Source of the DNA: Treponema phagedenis
Lineage (GTDB): Bacteria; Spirochaetota; Spirochaetia; Treponematales; Treponemataceae
DNA: 64,000 bases
Assembly: GCF_008153345.1 (NCBI RefSeq)
Contig: NZ_CP042818.1
Coordinates: 3,063,001-3,127,000 of the forward strand
Direction: 5' to 3'
The translations under genes were made by a program, and so were the position numbers. Positions 34,733 through 43,825 of the stretch are shown here, piece by piece (within the stretch, counting starts at the first letter, position 1; every line of letters begins with the position of its first letter). The notes under the pieces were generated by a model that saw nothing but the letters and a program-made list of their open reading frames with translations, did no database searches and was not told the DNA's origin.

Positions 34733-35046
34733 CTTAAATATCTTCCTTCTATTAGGTTTTGGGGTCTTAGGGTTCTCCCTAACAAGCTAAAAATGTTGAT
34801 CGAAATTAAATCTCCGATGTGATTTCTGAAGTCATTTTTCCGTAAGTGTACACACACTTACTGTGCTTGCTATTAAAGTTAATGTCGCATTCCATTTATC
34901 AAGCTTTTTCATAGTCTTAACTATCACAGAAATACTTCCTGTTTTATTTCCGTAAAATCTATAAAAGTTAAAAATTGTCGCTACCACTACCCCGCTACCT
35001 TTTATGCCTGGTAGCAAAGTAGCGGTAGTGGACTTTTTTAAAACTC
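34733..35046. other. Noncoding stretch with candidate oriT and a hairpin
   Basis: About 310 bases upstream of the MobC-like gene. It holds a perfect 8-bp inverted repeat GTAAGTGT-ACAC-ACACTTAC at 34842-34861 followed by CTGTGCTTGC, the kind of inverted repeat plus nick-like stretch found at origins of transfer next to mobC. It also holds a terminator-like hairpin (34980-35030). No other gene is supported. Confidence 0.4.
34980..35030 (-). terminator. Terminator-like hairpin after the helicase gene
   Basis: CCACTACC-CGCTAC-TTT on one side pairs with AAAGTAGCGGTAGTGG on the other with two single-base bulges, about 20 bases beyond the helicase stop at 35047. On the minus strand the stem is followed, after ten bases, by TTTTT. 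Confidence 0.5.
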
Positions 35047-36438
35047 TTAAAACGGAATTTCGATATCTTTTACTTCCACAAAATCTGTATTAATATTTCG
35101 TTTATAAAACTTCTTGCTAACCCGAACCACACCGTCAATTCTTACCTTCTTACTTTTTACAGAGGGTTCAAGTTTCCATTCATCTGACATTTCGTTTGCC
35201 ATTAATTCCGAAAATATTTTTTCATTGGTTTCATGGTATCTACTTGTAAATTCTGCGGAACATAATAAATTAGGAGTATCAGACTTCGTTATCTTCCATT
35301 CCATAAAGTCTAAGAAATTTTGCACATGTCTGTTTTCGCTCTTGTGTGTTTGAATGACATAGTCCAAATCGCCCCTTAATTCCTTCGGCAAATAGAAATC
35401 ATGCAGCTTATTTTTATAAAGATATACCGCTTCTGCAATAGCTCCTTCAAAATCATTTTTCAGCATTTCTGCATGTTCTTTTCTTGTGATAGTTTCCAAT
35501 ACAGGAAATTTTTCCGGATCATACATCAGCGGAATTTGTATCTTTTCACTGTTCACTTTTACAGGTAAGTACCTTCTTTCCCCTGAGAAATCGCCCAAGA
35601 ATGTAGCGTCGTTTGTTGTCGCAATCAAAATACAACTTCGTTTAACATCTGTTGAAAAGCGTTCATATGGAAGTCTTACCGTGCTTGTTCTTGCCGAAAT
35701 AAAAAGTTTAGCTTCATCAGCACTTTTCGCATTTCTAAGAGCAACAAATTCTTCAAGCTCAACAACAATCTTACCTACCAAATTACTGACGGCATCTTTC
35801 CCTTTTATATTGTTTAATGAGCAATACCATTCAGGAAACAGTGCCAGTTTTTCAATAAATGAAGTTTTCCCAACGCCCTGCACACCTGTAAGAACCATCA
35901 ATTCATCAAACTTACATCCGGGATTAAACGCTCTTTTTACCATACCGACCAAGATATGTTTCATAATCCAAGAATTTAATTTTGTATCCTCTACTCCAAG
36001 ATATTTGGGTAGTAATTTTGAAATATATTCTTGCCCGTCATATGGTAGCGATTCCATATACATCGCCGGTAAATTGATTGCCCTCTTATGAGCAACAAAA
36101 AGAACGGCATCTTCCATACGATTTTTAGAATACTTAATTCCAAATTCTCTTTCGATTTCAACACCGAGGATATTTGTCATATGGTCATTCCATTTTCGTA
36201 TTTCTAAATCAGTGTTTTTTTCTCCCTTTAACTTTCCGTAAAAACGAATTGTTCTGCTGCAAGTGTCAAAGAAAATATATCCTGATAAAATATCTTGTTC
36301 TTTACAAAAACAGGGATTCACTAACACAGTTATGAGATTGGTTGTTGTATTTTTGACTTGTCCCTTATCTGTGATTTCAAGTTCTCGATCTACATAATCG
36401 CTTAGCTCCAAATCATCGAATTTAAGCCAATTATTCAA
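35047..36438 (-). CDS. VirE/VapE-family replicative helicase-type protein
   Basis: 463 residues. P-loop ATPase: Walker A LTGVQGVGKTSFIEKL (about 185-200), Walker B VVELEEFVALRN, then IATTNDATFLGDFSGERRYLPV with an Arg finger-like GERR. This is the virulence-associated E family, which works with a primase in replication of phages, plasmids and integrative elements. The gene overlaps the end of the primase gene by 8 bases. Intact. Confidence 0.82.
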   Translation of the reverse strand: MNNWLKFDDLELSDYVDRELEITDKGQVKNTTTNLITVLVNPCFCKEQDILSGYIFFDTCSRTIRFYGKLKGEKNTDLEIRKWNDHMTNILGVEIEREFGIKYSKNRMEDAVLFVAHKRAINLPAMYMESLPYDGQEYISKLLPKYLGVEDTKLNSWIMKHILVGMVKRAFNPGCKFDELMVLTGVQGVGKTSFIEKLALFPEWYCSLNNIKGKDAVSNLVGKIVVELEEFVALRNAKSADEAKLFISARTSTVRLPYERFSTDVKRSCILIATTNDATFLGDFSGERRYLPVKVNSEKIQIPLMYDPEKFPVLETITRKEHAEMLKNDFEGAIAEAVYLYKNKLHDFYLPKELRGDLDYVIQTHKSENRHVQNFLDFMEWKITKSDTPNLLCSAEFTSRYHETNEKIFSELMANEMSDEWKLEPSVKSKKVRIDGVVRVSKKFYKRNINTDFVEVKDIEIPF

Positions 36439-37363
36439 GCGAGTATCCTCCTTTACTTCTGTGATAGTTATAATCCCAATATCTCTTATTTCCTCCCTGT
36501 ATCGCTTTTGAAATGCTATCCTCTAAATATTTCATATATCCTTTTTCCGTTCTTCTTTTACTTCGATCGCCTATGCGATTAAGTGCAGATTTCAAAAATA
36601 TGTCTTTCATCATTTCTGCATTTCCATGAGTAAAACTGTTTAGAAAAAGAAGTAATGAAAAGTCATCTTTACTGGCATCTCCGCTGGTATATGAGCCTTC
36701 AAACAATGCTCTTGCCCTTGCGTTATACCTGCACATCGTTTCTATAACCGTATTACTGTCAGGAACACATTCAGCTGCTTCCTGATACTTTCTAATAATT
36801 TCTCTGACACTTCTTTTTGGAGAAAATAGCTTGTAGTATTTATCCAACTCCTTTTGTTTCAAGAGAACTTTTTCTGCAACAAAATCATTAAATTTATAGA
36901 TATTACCTGTCATGGCAATGCACCTGTTTGCTTGATACATCTCCACTTTTTCAATTTGGTTATTAAAGTTCTTTTCAATTTGCCCTCGAACAAAAATGTG
37001 TACGCCTTTTCCTGACTGTGATATTTCTTTATAGGTATCCCTAAATTCAACCTGAAACATCTGAAGTATGTTCTCATCAACATTATCCAAGTCGATACAA
37101 ACGAACGGATCATCCCTGCTTAACACAAAAGACAATCCGTCACAAGCACTACTTTCTAAATTATTAACTGCTGTTTCAAAATCTGCCCATTGGTCTTTAT
37201 TATTCCAGCCATAAGATTTTAAGGTAATCGGACTTACAGGAAGCTTTAGTATTTTTTCTTTCCCTTTCAAATCCTGTTTTCTGATTTTCTTAAACCATAA
37301 CCACTGCTTGTATTCTCTTAATTCAGCCGGAATATTTCTTAAGTAATTTCCCTTGTTAATCAT
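36431..37363 (-). CDS. Prim-pol type primase (AEP) of the mobile element
   Basis: 310 residues from the ATG at 37363, chosen for the GGAGG site 5 bases upstream. Seen: CIDLDNVDENI (metal-binding Asp pair), SQSGKGVHIFVRG and YQANRCIAMTGN, the three signature regions of archaeo-eukaryotic primase-type domains in mobile elements, followed by a helical C terminus. It overlaps the VirE-type helicase, and together they would replicate the excised element. Confidence 0.78.
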   Translation of the reverse strand: MINKGNYLRNIPAELREYKQWLWFKKIRKQDLKGKEKILKLPVSPITLKSYGWNNKDQWADFETAVNNLESSACDGLSFVLSRDDPFVCIDLDNVDENILQMFQVEFRDTYKEISQSGKGVHIFVRGQIEKNFNNQIEKVEMYQANRCIAMTGNIYKFNDFVAEKVLLKQKELDKYYKLFSPKRSVREIIRKYQEAAECVPDSNTVIETMCRYNARARALFEGSYTSGDASKDDFSLLLFLNSFTHGNAEMMKDIFLKSALNRIGDRSKRRTEKGYMKYLEDSISKAIQGGNKRYWDYNYHRSKGGYSLE

Positions 37364-37392
37364 CGTAACCTCCAATCTTTATATTGCTGACG

Positions 37393-37469
37393 GAAGTACA
37401 ACCTGATAAAATAATCTTGTCAGGGATGAAATGCCAAGTTGTACTTTCATCTTGCCTTTAGTCATTTGG
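37393..37469. other. Nested inverted repeats upstream of the primase
   Basis: GTACAAC and GTTGTAC bracket about 35 bases, inside which CCTGA and TCAGG form a second pair; a GCCTTTAG..CTAAAGGC hairpin with a plus-strand T run follows and contains the stop of the next gene. Nested palindromes upstream of replication genes can be origins or operator sites. No function can be fixed. Confidence 0.4.
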
Positions 37470-37919
37470 CTAAAGGCTTTTTTCTTGTATTGCCGCTTCT
37501 ATTATTTCAGTAATCATTTTCAATTCATGCCTATAACTCGCATCCAATTCTCCGTACTGCTTCACTCGTTTAAGTTCCGATAGAATTTCCTTTAGCTCAT
37601 TTTTACAATTATCAATAACATTTCTTGTTGCGAATACTTTTATAGGTGCGTTAAGGATTGCATTAGTCATATATTCTTGCCTACTAAGTCCGGACATAGA
37701 AATCTTTTTGAAAATTAACTCTCTATCATTTCGATTTGTTCTGAATGCTATGGTTACATCCTTTTTCCTGTGATTAGCAAATCGCTTACCTTTATCTCGT
37801 TCCTTTTGTTTTCTTTCCTCTTTCAAAGCTTGCCATTCTTCTTTTGTCATCAACGGTTTCCCTTTTTTCGATTTACGATTGACAGCTTCATCATAGCTTG
37901 GAAATTTCGGTGCTTTCAC
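37470..37919 (-). CDS. MobC-like mobilization protein (second)
   Basis: 149 residues. Basic N terminus (KSKKGKPLMTKEEWQALKEE) then a KDVTIAFRTNRNDRELIFKK segment and SRQEYMTNAILNAPIK, resembling the ribbon-helix-helix part of MobC-like accessory proteins on Firmicutes mobilizable elements. It overlaps the integrase gene by 29 bases, so its translation depends on the integrase message. Confidence 0.6.
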   Translation of the reverse strand: MKAPKFPSYDEAVNRKSKKGKPLMTKEEWQALKEERKQKERDKGKRFANHRKKDVTIAFRTNRNDRELIFKKISMSGLSRQEYMTNAILNAPIKVFATRNVIDNCKNELKEILSELKRVKQYGELDASYRHELKMITEIIEAAIQEKSL

Positions 37920-38994
37920 TGTACTCTCCCTCCGTATTAAGCTTATCTGCCATATCCAACTGTTTATTCGGGAACATATGACTGTAATCCATCAAAACCT
38001 TAATACTTTCATGACCTGTTCTCGCCGCAATATCTACAGGTGTGAATCCCATTTCTATAAGCAGCAATATATGACTGTGTCTTAGTGCATGAAGCTTGAT
38101 TTTTTTAACTCCCGACTTTTTTATTCCTCTTTCCATTTCCTTATTGAAATAGGTTTTACATTTAGGGAAAATCTGCTCATTCTCTGAAAAGTATTCGATT
38201 TTAAGGAAGTAATCCTGAAGCTCTCTGATTAAGAAATCAGGAAGCATTATTGTTCTCTTGCTTTTAGGGGTTTTCGGGTCTGTTATAACTTCTTCTCCGT
38301 TAATTCTCTGTGCTGATTTACAGATTCGCATTGTCTTTTTATCAAAGTCAAAATCCCCTTTTGTCAATGCTCTGAGTTCTCCTAAACGAATCCCTGTCCA
38401 ATAAAGAATTTCAAAAGCATAAAATGAAATATCCTTGTCCTTAACAGCTTCTATAAACTGTAGGTATTCCTCTTTTGTCCAAAATTCCACTTCCTCATCG
38501 CTTCTTTGCTTTCCTATTCGCCCTGTTACCTTACACGGGTTTTGTCTTAACCCGTAATATTTAACCGCATGATTGAACATACAACTAAGCTGTGCGTGAA
38601 TAGATTTAAGATATGTCGGCTTATAGGCTCCTCCTTCCGCATTTTCGATGTTTAAGAGTACGTTATGCCACTTTTTTACTACAACAGGCTTAATCTCACT
38701 CATTTTCATACCGCTGAAAAACGGTAAAATCTTTGTTCTTATCATATGTTCTTTTGTCATCCAAGTATTTAGCCTTATTGTTCCTATAACATCAGCCTTA
38801 TATAGTTCAAAATAATCTTCAAAGAGCATATTGAGTGAACCTGACATCTTTACCGTGAAATTTCTCTCGTAAGTAATTGCTTCTTTCTTGGTTTCAAACC
38901 CTCTTTTCAGCTTCTTTCTGCTCTGTCCGTCCCAATCCTTATAATAGAATGAAGCGAACCATTTTCCACTTTTTTCATCCTTATATGCAGGCAT
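37891..38994 (-). CDS. int: Tyrosine recombinase (integrase)
   Basis: 367 residues. N-terminal AP2-like arm-binding domain (KWFASFYYKDWDGQSRKKLK), SAM-like core-binding domain, then the catalytic domain: Arg in GIRLGELRAL, HALRHSHILLLIEMG (HxxR), GHESIKVLMDYSHMF with the nucleophilic Tyr in DYSHM. Closest in style to Firmicutes Tn916-type integrases. It overlaps the excisionase by 1 base. It would insert and excise the element, probably at the 3' end of guaA nearby. Confidence 0.9.
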   Translation of the reverse strand: MPAYKDEKSGKWFASFYYKDWDGQSRKKLKRGFETKKEAITYERNFTVKMSGSLNMLFEDYFELYKADVIGTIRLNTWMTKEHMIRTKILPFFSGMKMSEIKPVVVKKWHNVLLNIENAEGGAYKPTYLKSIHAQLSCMFNHAVKYYGLRQNPCKVTGRIGKQRSDEEVEFWTKEEYLQFIEAVKDKDISFYAFEILYWTGIRLGELRALTKGDFDFDKKTMRICKSAQRINGEEVITDPKTPKSKRTIMLPDFLIRELQDYFLKIEYFSENEQIFPKCKTYFNKEMERGIKKSGVKKIKLHALRHSHILLLIEMGFTPVDIAARTGHESIKVLMDYSHMFPNKQLDMADKLNTEGEYSESTEISKL

Positions 38995-39179
38995 TAGTCT
39001 CCCTCCTTCGCCTTGTAGATTTGTTCCATAAAATATTTCTTATTGATTCTTCCCCTAAGGACAAGAAAGCCGTGTTCAGCAAGCTGCTTATTCATATCTC
39101 GGATGATTTTATAAGCTTGTTGCTGCGATATATTTAATAAATCGGCAACTTCATTTGAAGTAAGAAATAATTTCTCCAT
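38994..39179 (-). CDS. xis: Excisionase-like HTH protein
   Basis: 61 residues. A MerR/HTH_17-like fold: LTSNEVADLLNISQQQAYKI near the start, followed by a basic GFLVLRGRINKKYF wing-like stretch. It lies directly upstream of the integrase with touching ends, the usual place of excisionase genes in Firmicutes elements. It probably directs integrase towards excision. Confidence 0.75.
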   Translation of the reverse strand: MEKLFLTSNEVADLLNISQQQAYKIIRDMNKQLAEHGFLVLRGRINKKYFMEQIYKAKEGD

Positions 39180-39200
39180 TGTACTTTCCTCCTTTCCTTA

Positions 39201-39257
39201 CAGAAACTTATTTGTTTCTGTTTCTATTTTAGATTATAAGTAGCATTTTTGTTTCTG
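39201..39257. promoter_or_regulatory. Operator-like palindrome between xis and the XRE gene
   Basis: A perfect inverted repeat CAGAAAC-TTATTT-GTTTCTG (39201-39220), with a second half-site GTTTCTG at 39251-39257, in the divergent region between the excisionase and the regulator genes. A likely binding site for the XRE regulator. Confidence 0.5.
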
Positions 39258-39358
39258 TCAATACTTTTTTCTAAATTTTATTTTTCTATTGTTTTTTTGT
39301 CTATTTTCGATTATATTATTAAAAGAGAAACAAATTTGCTCCTAAGGAGGTGTTTGGA

Positions 39359-39895
39359 TTGAGTTTGGGTAAATTGATAAAGAAATTCCGTGAACTAAGG
39401 AGAATTACTCAAAAGGCATTAGGAGACAGAACTCATTTAGATGATGTAAGAATAAGACAGTACGAACTTGATATTCGTACTCCTAAAGATGATGTCTTGG
39501 AAAATATTTCCGCTGCACTACATGTAAACAAAGAATATTTGAAAGAGCCTGATTATCCCTATACGGAACATGATTTAATGCGATTTTTGTTTAAGCTGGA
39601 CGACAGTATTGAAGTGAATATACGACCTGTTATCCTAAACGATGAAGATCCCGGATACACTACCACAGGTATATATTTCGGCAGTGAAGCTATCTTAAGA
39701 ATTCGCAATATGCTTGAACAGTGGCAGAAAATGAAAGAAAAATATGAGAATAACGAAATTACGAAAGAAGCCTTACAGGATTGGAAAGCAAACTATCCTG
39801 ACAGCCTGAAAAAAGATTATGTTCCTTTTGAAGAAAGCAATGTAAAGTTTTATAGAAAGGGCATAACCGCTAAGATTCCACCGGATATAAAATAA
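39359..39895 (+). CDS. XRE-family regulator of the integrative element
   Basis: 178 residues from the TTG at 39359, which is 8 bases after a perfect AAGGAGG site; the GTG at 39350 overlaps that site. The N-terminal HTH reads LIKKFRELRRITQKALGDRT and the rest is helical with KYENNEITKEALQDWKANYP. It is divergent from xis-int and probably represses excision. It ends at a good terminator. Confidence 0.75.
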   Translation: MSLGKLIKKFRELRRITQKALGDRTHLDDVRIRQYELDIRTPKDDVLENISAALHVNKEYLKEPDYPYTEHDLMRFLFKLDDSIEVNIRPVILNDEDPGYTTTGIYFGSEAILRIRNMLEQWQKMKEKYENNEITKEALQDWKANYPDSLKKDYVPFEESNVKFYRKGITAKIPPDIK

Positions 39896-39903
39896 GCACA
39901 GAA

Positions 39904-39955
39904 AAAGCACATAGCTGAAAGATTTTTAGGTCTTAAAGTTATGTGCTTTGTTTTT
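39904..39955 (+). terminator. Terminator of the XRE regulator gene
   Basis: AAAGCACATA pairs with TATGTGCTTT (10 bp, perfect) across a 26-base loop and is followed by GTTTTT, a classical factor-independent terminator 8 bases after the stop. Confidence 0.75.
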
Positions 39956-40005
39956 ACACTATTCGATGGTTTATACAAACTGGGAGTTGATGAGGCAACA
40001 GACTA

Positions 40006-40926
40006 TTATTTTTCGCTGACTTTTAATTCAAGTACATCCGGACGGGCATAATGTCCGATCGCATCATGCTCCATTTTGCAGGCGGCAGGCAAATTCATAT
40101 CAAGTTCTGCATAGATGATAGTTTCTTTATCCCAGACAGGTTTTGTCAAATAATGTCCATATGGATCAATTATACAGCTCCCTCCTCTGCACACAAATTC
40201 CGGAAGCTCGGATACGATATTGCGCTCACACAAGTCAGAAGGATATGAACTGCGTCTGATGATCATATCAGCATTCACAAAGAAGCATTTTCCCTCGATT
40301 GCAATATGCTGAATGGTGGCTTGCCATTCCGTATTGTCATTGGTATTTGGTGAAATGTAAATGGTGATTCCCTTTTGATAGAGCGCTACCCGAGCAAGCG
40401 GCATATAGCTTTCCCAACAAATCATACTGCCGATCGGTCCCCACGGCGTTTCAGTAACAGGGAAATAATCCTTATTTGCATCTCCCCATACAACACGCTC
40501 AGATCCTGTCGGCTTCAATTTTCTGTGTACCTTATATGACCCGTTCGGTTCAAAAATGACATTGCTGTTGTAGAGCGTTCCGCTAACAGCGTCTCGCTCG
40601 GAAAATCCGAGGCTGATATATGCCTCTGCTTTTCTGGCTGCCTCTGCGAGTTGTTGGAACTCCGTCTCTCCAGCAACAATGGAAGCATCGTAGTATCGTT
40701 TCCAGTCTTTTCGTCCCTCCTCGCTTCGTTTTCCCATGCTAAAGCCGAAATTCATTCCAACAGGATATCCCGGAATAAACAGTTCTGGGAAAACAATCAA
40801 ATCCGGTTTTTGGCTTGCAGCTTCACGAATATATTGAAGTGCCTTTTTCAGCGATGCACTTTTATCAAACATTACAGGTTCTGCCTGCACCAATGCGATT
40901 TTGCAAATATTATCAATATCTTTCAT
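40006..40926 (-). CDS. Nitrilase-family carbon-nitrogen hydrolase
   Basis: 306 residues, the usual size of the aliphatic nitrilase branch. The catalytic triad is visible: Glu in VFPELFIPGYP, Lys in HRKLKPTGSE, and Cys in SMICWESYMP. It hydrolyses nitriles or related C-N bonds; the substrate cannot be read from sequence. It lies between the mobile element core and guaA, followed by an ACT-domain gene, and looks like cargo acquired with the element. Intact. Confidence 0.85.
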   Translation of the reverse strand: MKDIDNICKIALVQAEPVMFDKSASLKKALQYIREAASQKPDLIVFPELFIPGYPVGMNFGFSMGKRSEEGRKDWKRYYDASIVAGETEFQQLAEAARKAEAYISLGFSERDAVSGTLYNSNVIFEPNGSYKVHRKLKPTGSERVVWGDANKDYFPVTETPWGPIGSMICWESYMPLARVALYQKGITIYISPNTNDNTEWQATIQHIAIEGKCFFVNADMIIRRSSYPSDLCERNIVSELPEFVCRGGSCIIDPYGHYLTKPVWDKETIIYAELDMNLPAACKMEHDAIGHYARPDVLELKVSEK

Positions 40927-40978
40927 ACTAATAATTCACTCCTCCTATGATTTTCTTTGCGTTTAAAGTATCTGAAAT

Positions 40979-41362
40979 CTATATCACTGTATATCCGGCA
41001 TTTGATAATACAGCTAATGATTTTTCAAAATCCACATCTTTCACTAAAATATAATCTGTGTTGAATGTAGATACCGCAAAAATTCCAATTTTATTATCTG
41101 CAAGTATTCCAGACAACTTTGAAAGAATGCCAATGAGTGAAAAATCCAAAATTCCTTGAATACGGAAACCACGCCACCCATCTTCACGCTCTATTGTGTT
41201 TTCAGGAACATCATCTGTTTCACACACAAGAGAAATTTCTTCATCTGTTTTACCTATGAAGTAGAATTCCTTGCTCAAATCTATATCGTCAATGTTTTTT
41301 ACTTTACATACAGTTAGTAACTGCTCTAATTTATTTAATACCAGCAAATTATTCCCCTCCAC
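40979..41362 (-). CDS. ACT-domain protein
   Basis: 127 residues. The C-terminal part has the ACT-like pattern IRIQGILDFSLIGILSKLSGILADNKIGIFAVSTFNTDYILV (in short, FSLIGILSKLSGILA then GIFAVSTFNTDYILV), typical of small ACT or CASTOR-type sensor proteins that bind amino acids. The N-terminal part contains FYFIGKTDEEISLVCE. It is transcribed with the Imm5-like gene (14 bases apart) and precedes the nitrilase. Probable small-molecule sensing; ligand unknown. Confidence 0.75.
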   Translation of the reverse strand: MEGNNLLVLNKLEQLLTVCKVKNIDDIDLSKEFYFIGKTDEEISLVCETDDVPENTIEREDGWRGFRIQGILDFSLIGILSKLSGILADNKIGIFAVSTFNTDYILVKDVDFEKSLAVLSNAGYTVI

Positions 41363-41376
41363 AAATTGGGAGTTGT

Positions 41377-41997
41377 TTAAATATCATATTCCTTTATAAT
41401 TTGATTCGCTAATTCAATTTGCCGATTTCTTTCTTCTTCGACCTTTAAATTATCATTAGGGAATAAAATATTAATAACTTTAATAGCATAATCAGATGAT
41501 ACAATAGCATGTCCTCTCATATGACCAGTTGCTATGGATTGTGCAAATACTCTTGCAGAATATTTACTTAAATCATTAATTGACATTTGTCCTAATTTAT
41601 TCGCTAAAAATCCAGCATTTCTCAGTTTATACGCACTTGATTTCCCGTCAATACGCATATTTAATACCACTGTTGTTTCACATATTATAGATTCCTTTAA
41701 CTCTTTATCACCAATCTCTATAAAAGATAAGAACGCTTGAGCATTTTCTAATGCCCATCTTGCTACATATTTGTGAGACATCTTATATAAAATCATCTCT
41801 AATTTGTATCTTTTCTCTGATGAATCATTTATTTTAATTTTGTACTTTGATGGTATTTCCCACTTTCCATCTTGAAATAAATTTTGTTCAAACTCATTCC
41901 ATGAGAATTTTGAAGTATCTATAATTTTCACCTCCACAACTTCTAATTTGTCATTCACTTTTTCCACAAAAACGATGGAAGGCTTTAAACAATTCAC
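41377..41997 (-). CDS. Imm5-like putative immunity protein
   Basis: 206 residues. The helical segment YVARWALENAQAFLSFIE and the ARVFAQSIATGHMRGHAIVS stretch resemble the Imm5 group of putative immunity proteins, helical proteins that in some genomes neutralise toxins. No toxin gene is next to it. The ORF is the first in a leftward set with the ACT-domain gene. A tentative assignment; it might also be an unrelated helical protein. Confidence 0.45.
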   Translation of the reverse strand: MNCLKPSIVFVEKVNDKLEVVEVKIIDTSKFSWNEFEQNLFQDGKWEIPSKYKIKINDSSEKRYKLEMILYKMSHKYVARWALENAQAFLSFIEIGDKELKESIICETTVVLNMRIDGKSSAYKLRNAGFLANKLGQMSINDLSKYSARVFAQSIATGHMRGHAIVSSDYAIKVINILFPNDNLKVEEERNRQIELANQIIKEYDI

Positions 41998-42000
41998 CTA

Positions 42001-42166
42001 AATTCCACAACTCCCTTTTGAACCTACTATTTCAGCTTTTTAGTATCAAAATAGTATCATTTAGAGAATTTTACTACATCAAAACCGCTCAACTCCTGTA
42101 TTTTTAAGCCTTTTATAACAGTAACATATTCGCTTCTGTTATTCCCACTCGATCGTTGCGGGCGGT
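42001..42166. other. Candidate integration junction at the 3' end of guaA
   Basis: The 3' end of guaA (GTTATTCCCACTCGATCGTT around 42136-42156) is a well-known integrase target. Just outside it a direct repeat TAGTATCA (42041-42048 and 42052-42059) looks like arm-type integrase sites. A second copy of the guaA end would be expected at the other end of the element, but none was found in the window; it may lie to the left, beyond the prophage. Confidence 0.4.
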
Positions 42167-43674
42167 TTGGAAGTTATGTCGTACACAACCCTGTTTATTC
42201 CCGACACTTCGTTTATAATTCTTGATGAAACTCTGTCTAAAATTTCGTAGGGGATATGAACCCAGTCGGCTGTCATAAAGTCGGATGTTTTTACGGCGCG
42301 CAAGGCAAGGGTGTAATCGTAGGTTCTGTAATCGCCCATTACGCCGACGGTTTTGTTGTCGGTGAGCACCGCAAAGTATTGCCCCAATTCTTTTTTAACA
42401 GCGCTGTGCTCGAGCTCGCTCCGCCAAATGGAATCCGCCTCGCGAAGTATGCTGAGTTTTTCTTCGGTGATTTCGCCGATTACCCGTATTGCAAGTCCGG
42501 GACCGGGAAAGGGTTGGCGATACACTAAATAATCGGGTAAGCCCAACTCAAGTCCGAGTCGGCGGATTTCATCTTTAAACAAGGCTCTAAAGGGTTCAAT
42601 TAAAGATTTAAAGCTGATGTTTTTCGGTAAGCCGCCGACATTGTGATGGCTTTTAATTACAGCGGAACCGTTTGCTCCGCTTTCCACAACGTCAGCGTAA
42701 ATTGTGCCTTGCGCTAAAAAATCCACAACGCCGATTTTTTTTGCTTCTTCTTCAAAAACGCGGATAAACTCTTCGCCGATAATTTTGCGTTTTTTTTCGG
42801 GCTCGCTTACGCCCTTTAGTTTTCCTAAAAACCTTGACTGCGCATTTATGCGGATAAAATTCATTTCGCTGTTTGCAAAGGCGGCTTCAACTTCATCGCC
42901 TTCGTTTTTTCGCATAAGCCCGTGGTCTATAAAAATACAAGTGAGATTTTCTCCGACAGCCTTGCTTAAAAGAGCCGCAAGCACCGATGAGTCTACGCCG
43001 CCTGAAAGAGCAAGCAAAACTTTTCCGCTGCCGACTGTTTTTTGCACATCGGCAATTGCATCGGATAAAAAGCTTTTCATATCCCAATCGCCTTTAGCCT
43101 TACAAACATTGTACAAGAAATTTTTTAAAATTGCCTTCCCTTCTTCGGACTGATCGGTTTCGGCATGAAACTGAATGCCGTATATTTTTTTTTGCTCATT
43201 TGCCATTGCCGCATTTTTTGTATTTGCGGTTTCCGCAACGGAAACAAAACCCTCAGGCAAAGACGAAACATAATCAACATGGCTCATTAAAACCGAAGAG
43301 CTTTGTTTTAAATCTTTAAAAAGAGCGCAGTTCGTTTTAAACTTAGTATCGGTCTTTCCGAACTCGCGCTTTGAACTTTTTTCAACCCTGCCGCCGAGGC
43401 AATACGCAATGAGCTGCATACCGTAACAAATTCCCAAAATCGGAATCCCTAAATTAAAAATACTTTTATCCAGCTTCGGAGAATCCTCTTCGTAGACGCT
43501 GCTCGGTCCGCCCGTAAAAATAATACCTATCGGTTTGTTTTTAGAAATATAATCGGCAGCTTGTTTATACCCGACAATATCCGAATAAACATTTAAGTCT
43601 CTAACGCGGCGCGCAATCAATTGACTGTATTGACCGCCAAAGTCTACAATTAAAATCTTTTCAGTATGCTTCAT
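42139..43674 (-). CDS. guaA: GMP synthase (glutamine-hydrolysing)
   Basis: 511 residues, full length. The N-terminal class I glutaminase has the catalytic Cys in [16 protein letters not shown] and the His-Glu pair in [10 protein letters not shown] (usually HPE). The ATP pyrophosphatase domain has the PP-loop [17 protein letters not shown] and the C-terminal dimerisation domain ends in PPATIEWE. It converts XMP to GMP in purine synthesis. Single gene with its own promoter; the start ATG at 43674 lacks a ribosome site, suggesting leaderless translation. Confidence 0.96.
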   Translation of the reverse strand: MKHTEKILIVDFGGQYSQLIARRVRDLNVYSDIVGYKQAADYISKNKPIGIIFTGGPSSVYEEDSPKLDKSIFNLGIPILGICYGMQLIAYCLGGRVEKSSKREFGKTDTKFKTNCALFKDLKQSSSVLMSHVDYVSSLPEGFVSVAETANTKNAAMANEQKKIYGIQFHAETDQSEEGKAILKNFLYNVCKAKGDWDMKSFLSDAIADVQKTVGSGKVLLALSGGVDSSVLAALLSKAVGENLTCIFIDHGLMRKNEGDEVEAAFANSEMNFIRINAQSRFLGKLKGVSEPEKKRKIIGEEFIRVFEEEAKKIGVVDFLAQGTIYADVVESGANGSAVIKSHHNVGGLPKNISFKSLIEPFRALFKDEIRRLGLELGLPDYLVYRQPFPGPGLAIRVIGEITEEKLSILREADSIWRSELEHSAVKKELGQYFAVLTDNKTVGVMGDYRTYDYTLALRAVKTSDFMTADWVHIPYEILDRVSSRIINEVSGINRVVYDITSKPPATIEWE

Positions 43675-43710
43675 ATTTGCGATTTTAGCTTATAACAAGC
43701 TTTTTTTCAA
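43672..43710 (-). promoter_or_regulatory. guaA promoter, leaderless arrangement
   Basis: On the minus strand: -35 TTGAAA (43710-43705), exactly 17 bases, -10 TAAAAT (43687-43682), then CGCAAAT and the ATG. The predicted start point falls at or next to the A of the ATG, so the mRNA would be leaderless. No Shine-Dalgarno sequence is present. Confidence 0.7.
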
Positions 43711-43787
43711 GTTGGTAAAAAAACACATCGCATATGTGTTATATTAATAGAAGATATAAAAAACGTTATACAGATAACCACGCCATG

Positions 43788-43814
43788 ACAGCTACTGTTT
43801 TAAACAGCAGCTGT
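43788..43814 (-). terminator. Hairpin after the HmuY-like gene
   Basis: ACAGCTACTGTTT pairs with AAACAGCAGCTGT (12 of 13 bases), 12 bases beyond the stop of the HmuY-like gene at 43826. No T run follows. Nearby, AAAAAACGTTATAC (43758-43771) exactly matches an IS630-type end and may be a relic. Confidence 0.45.
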
Positions 43815-43825
43815 ACTGACCTGTG

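Noticed and set aside
34832-35017. 61-residue minus-strand frame
   Set aside because: It starts inside a terminator-like hairpin, crosses the candidate oriT repeat and has no ribosome site.
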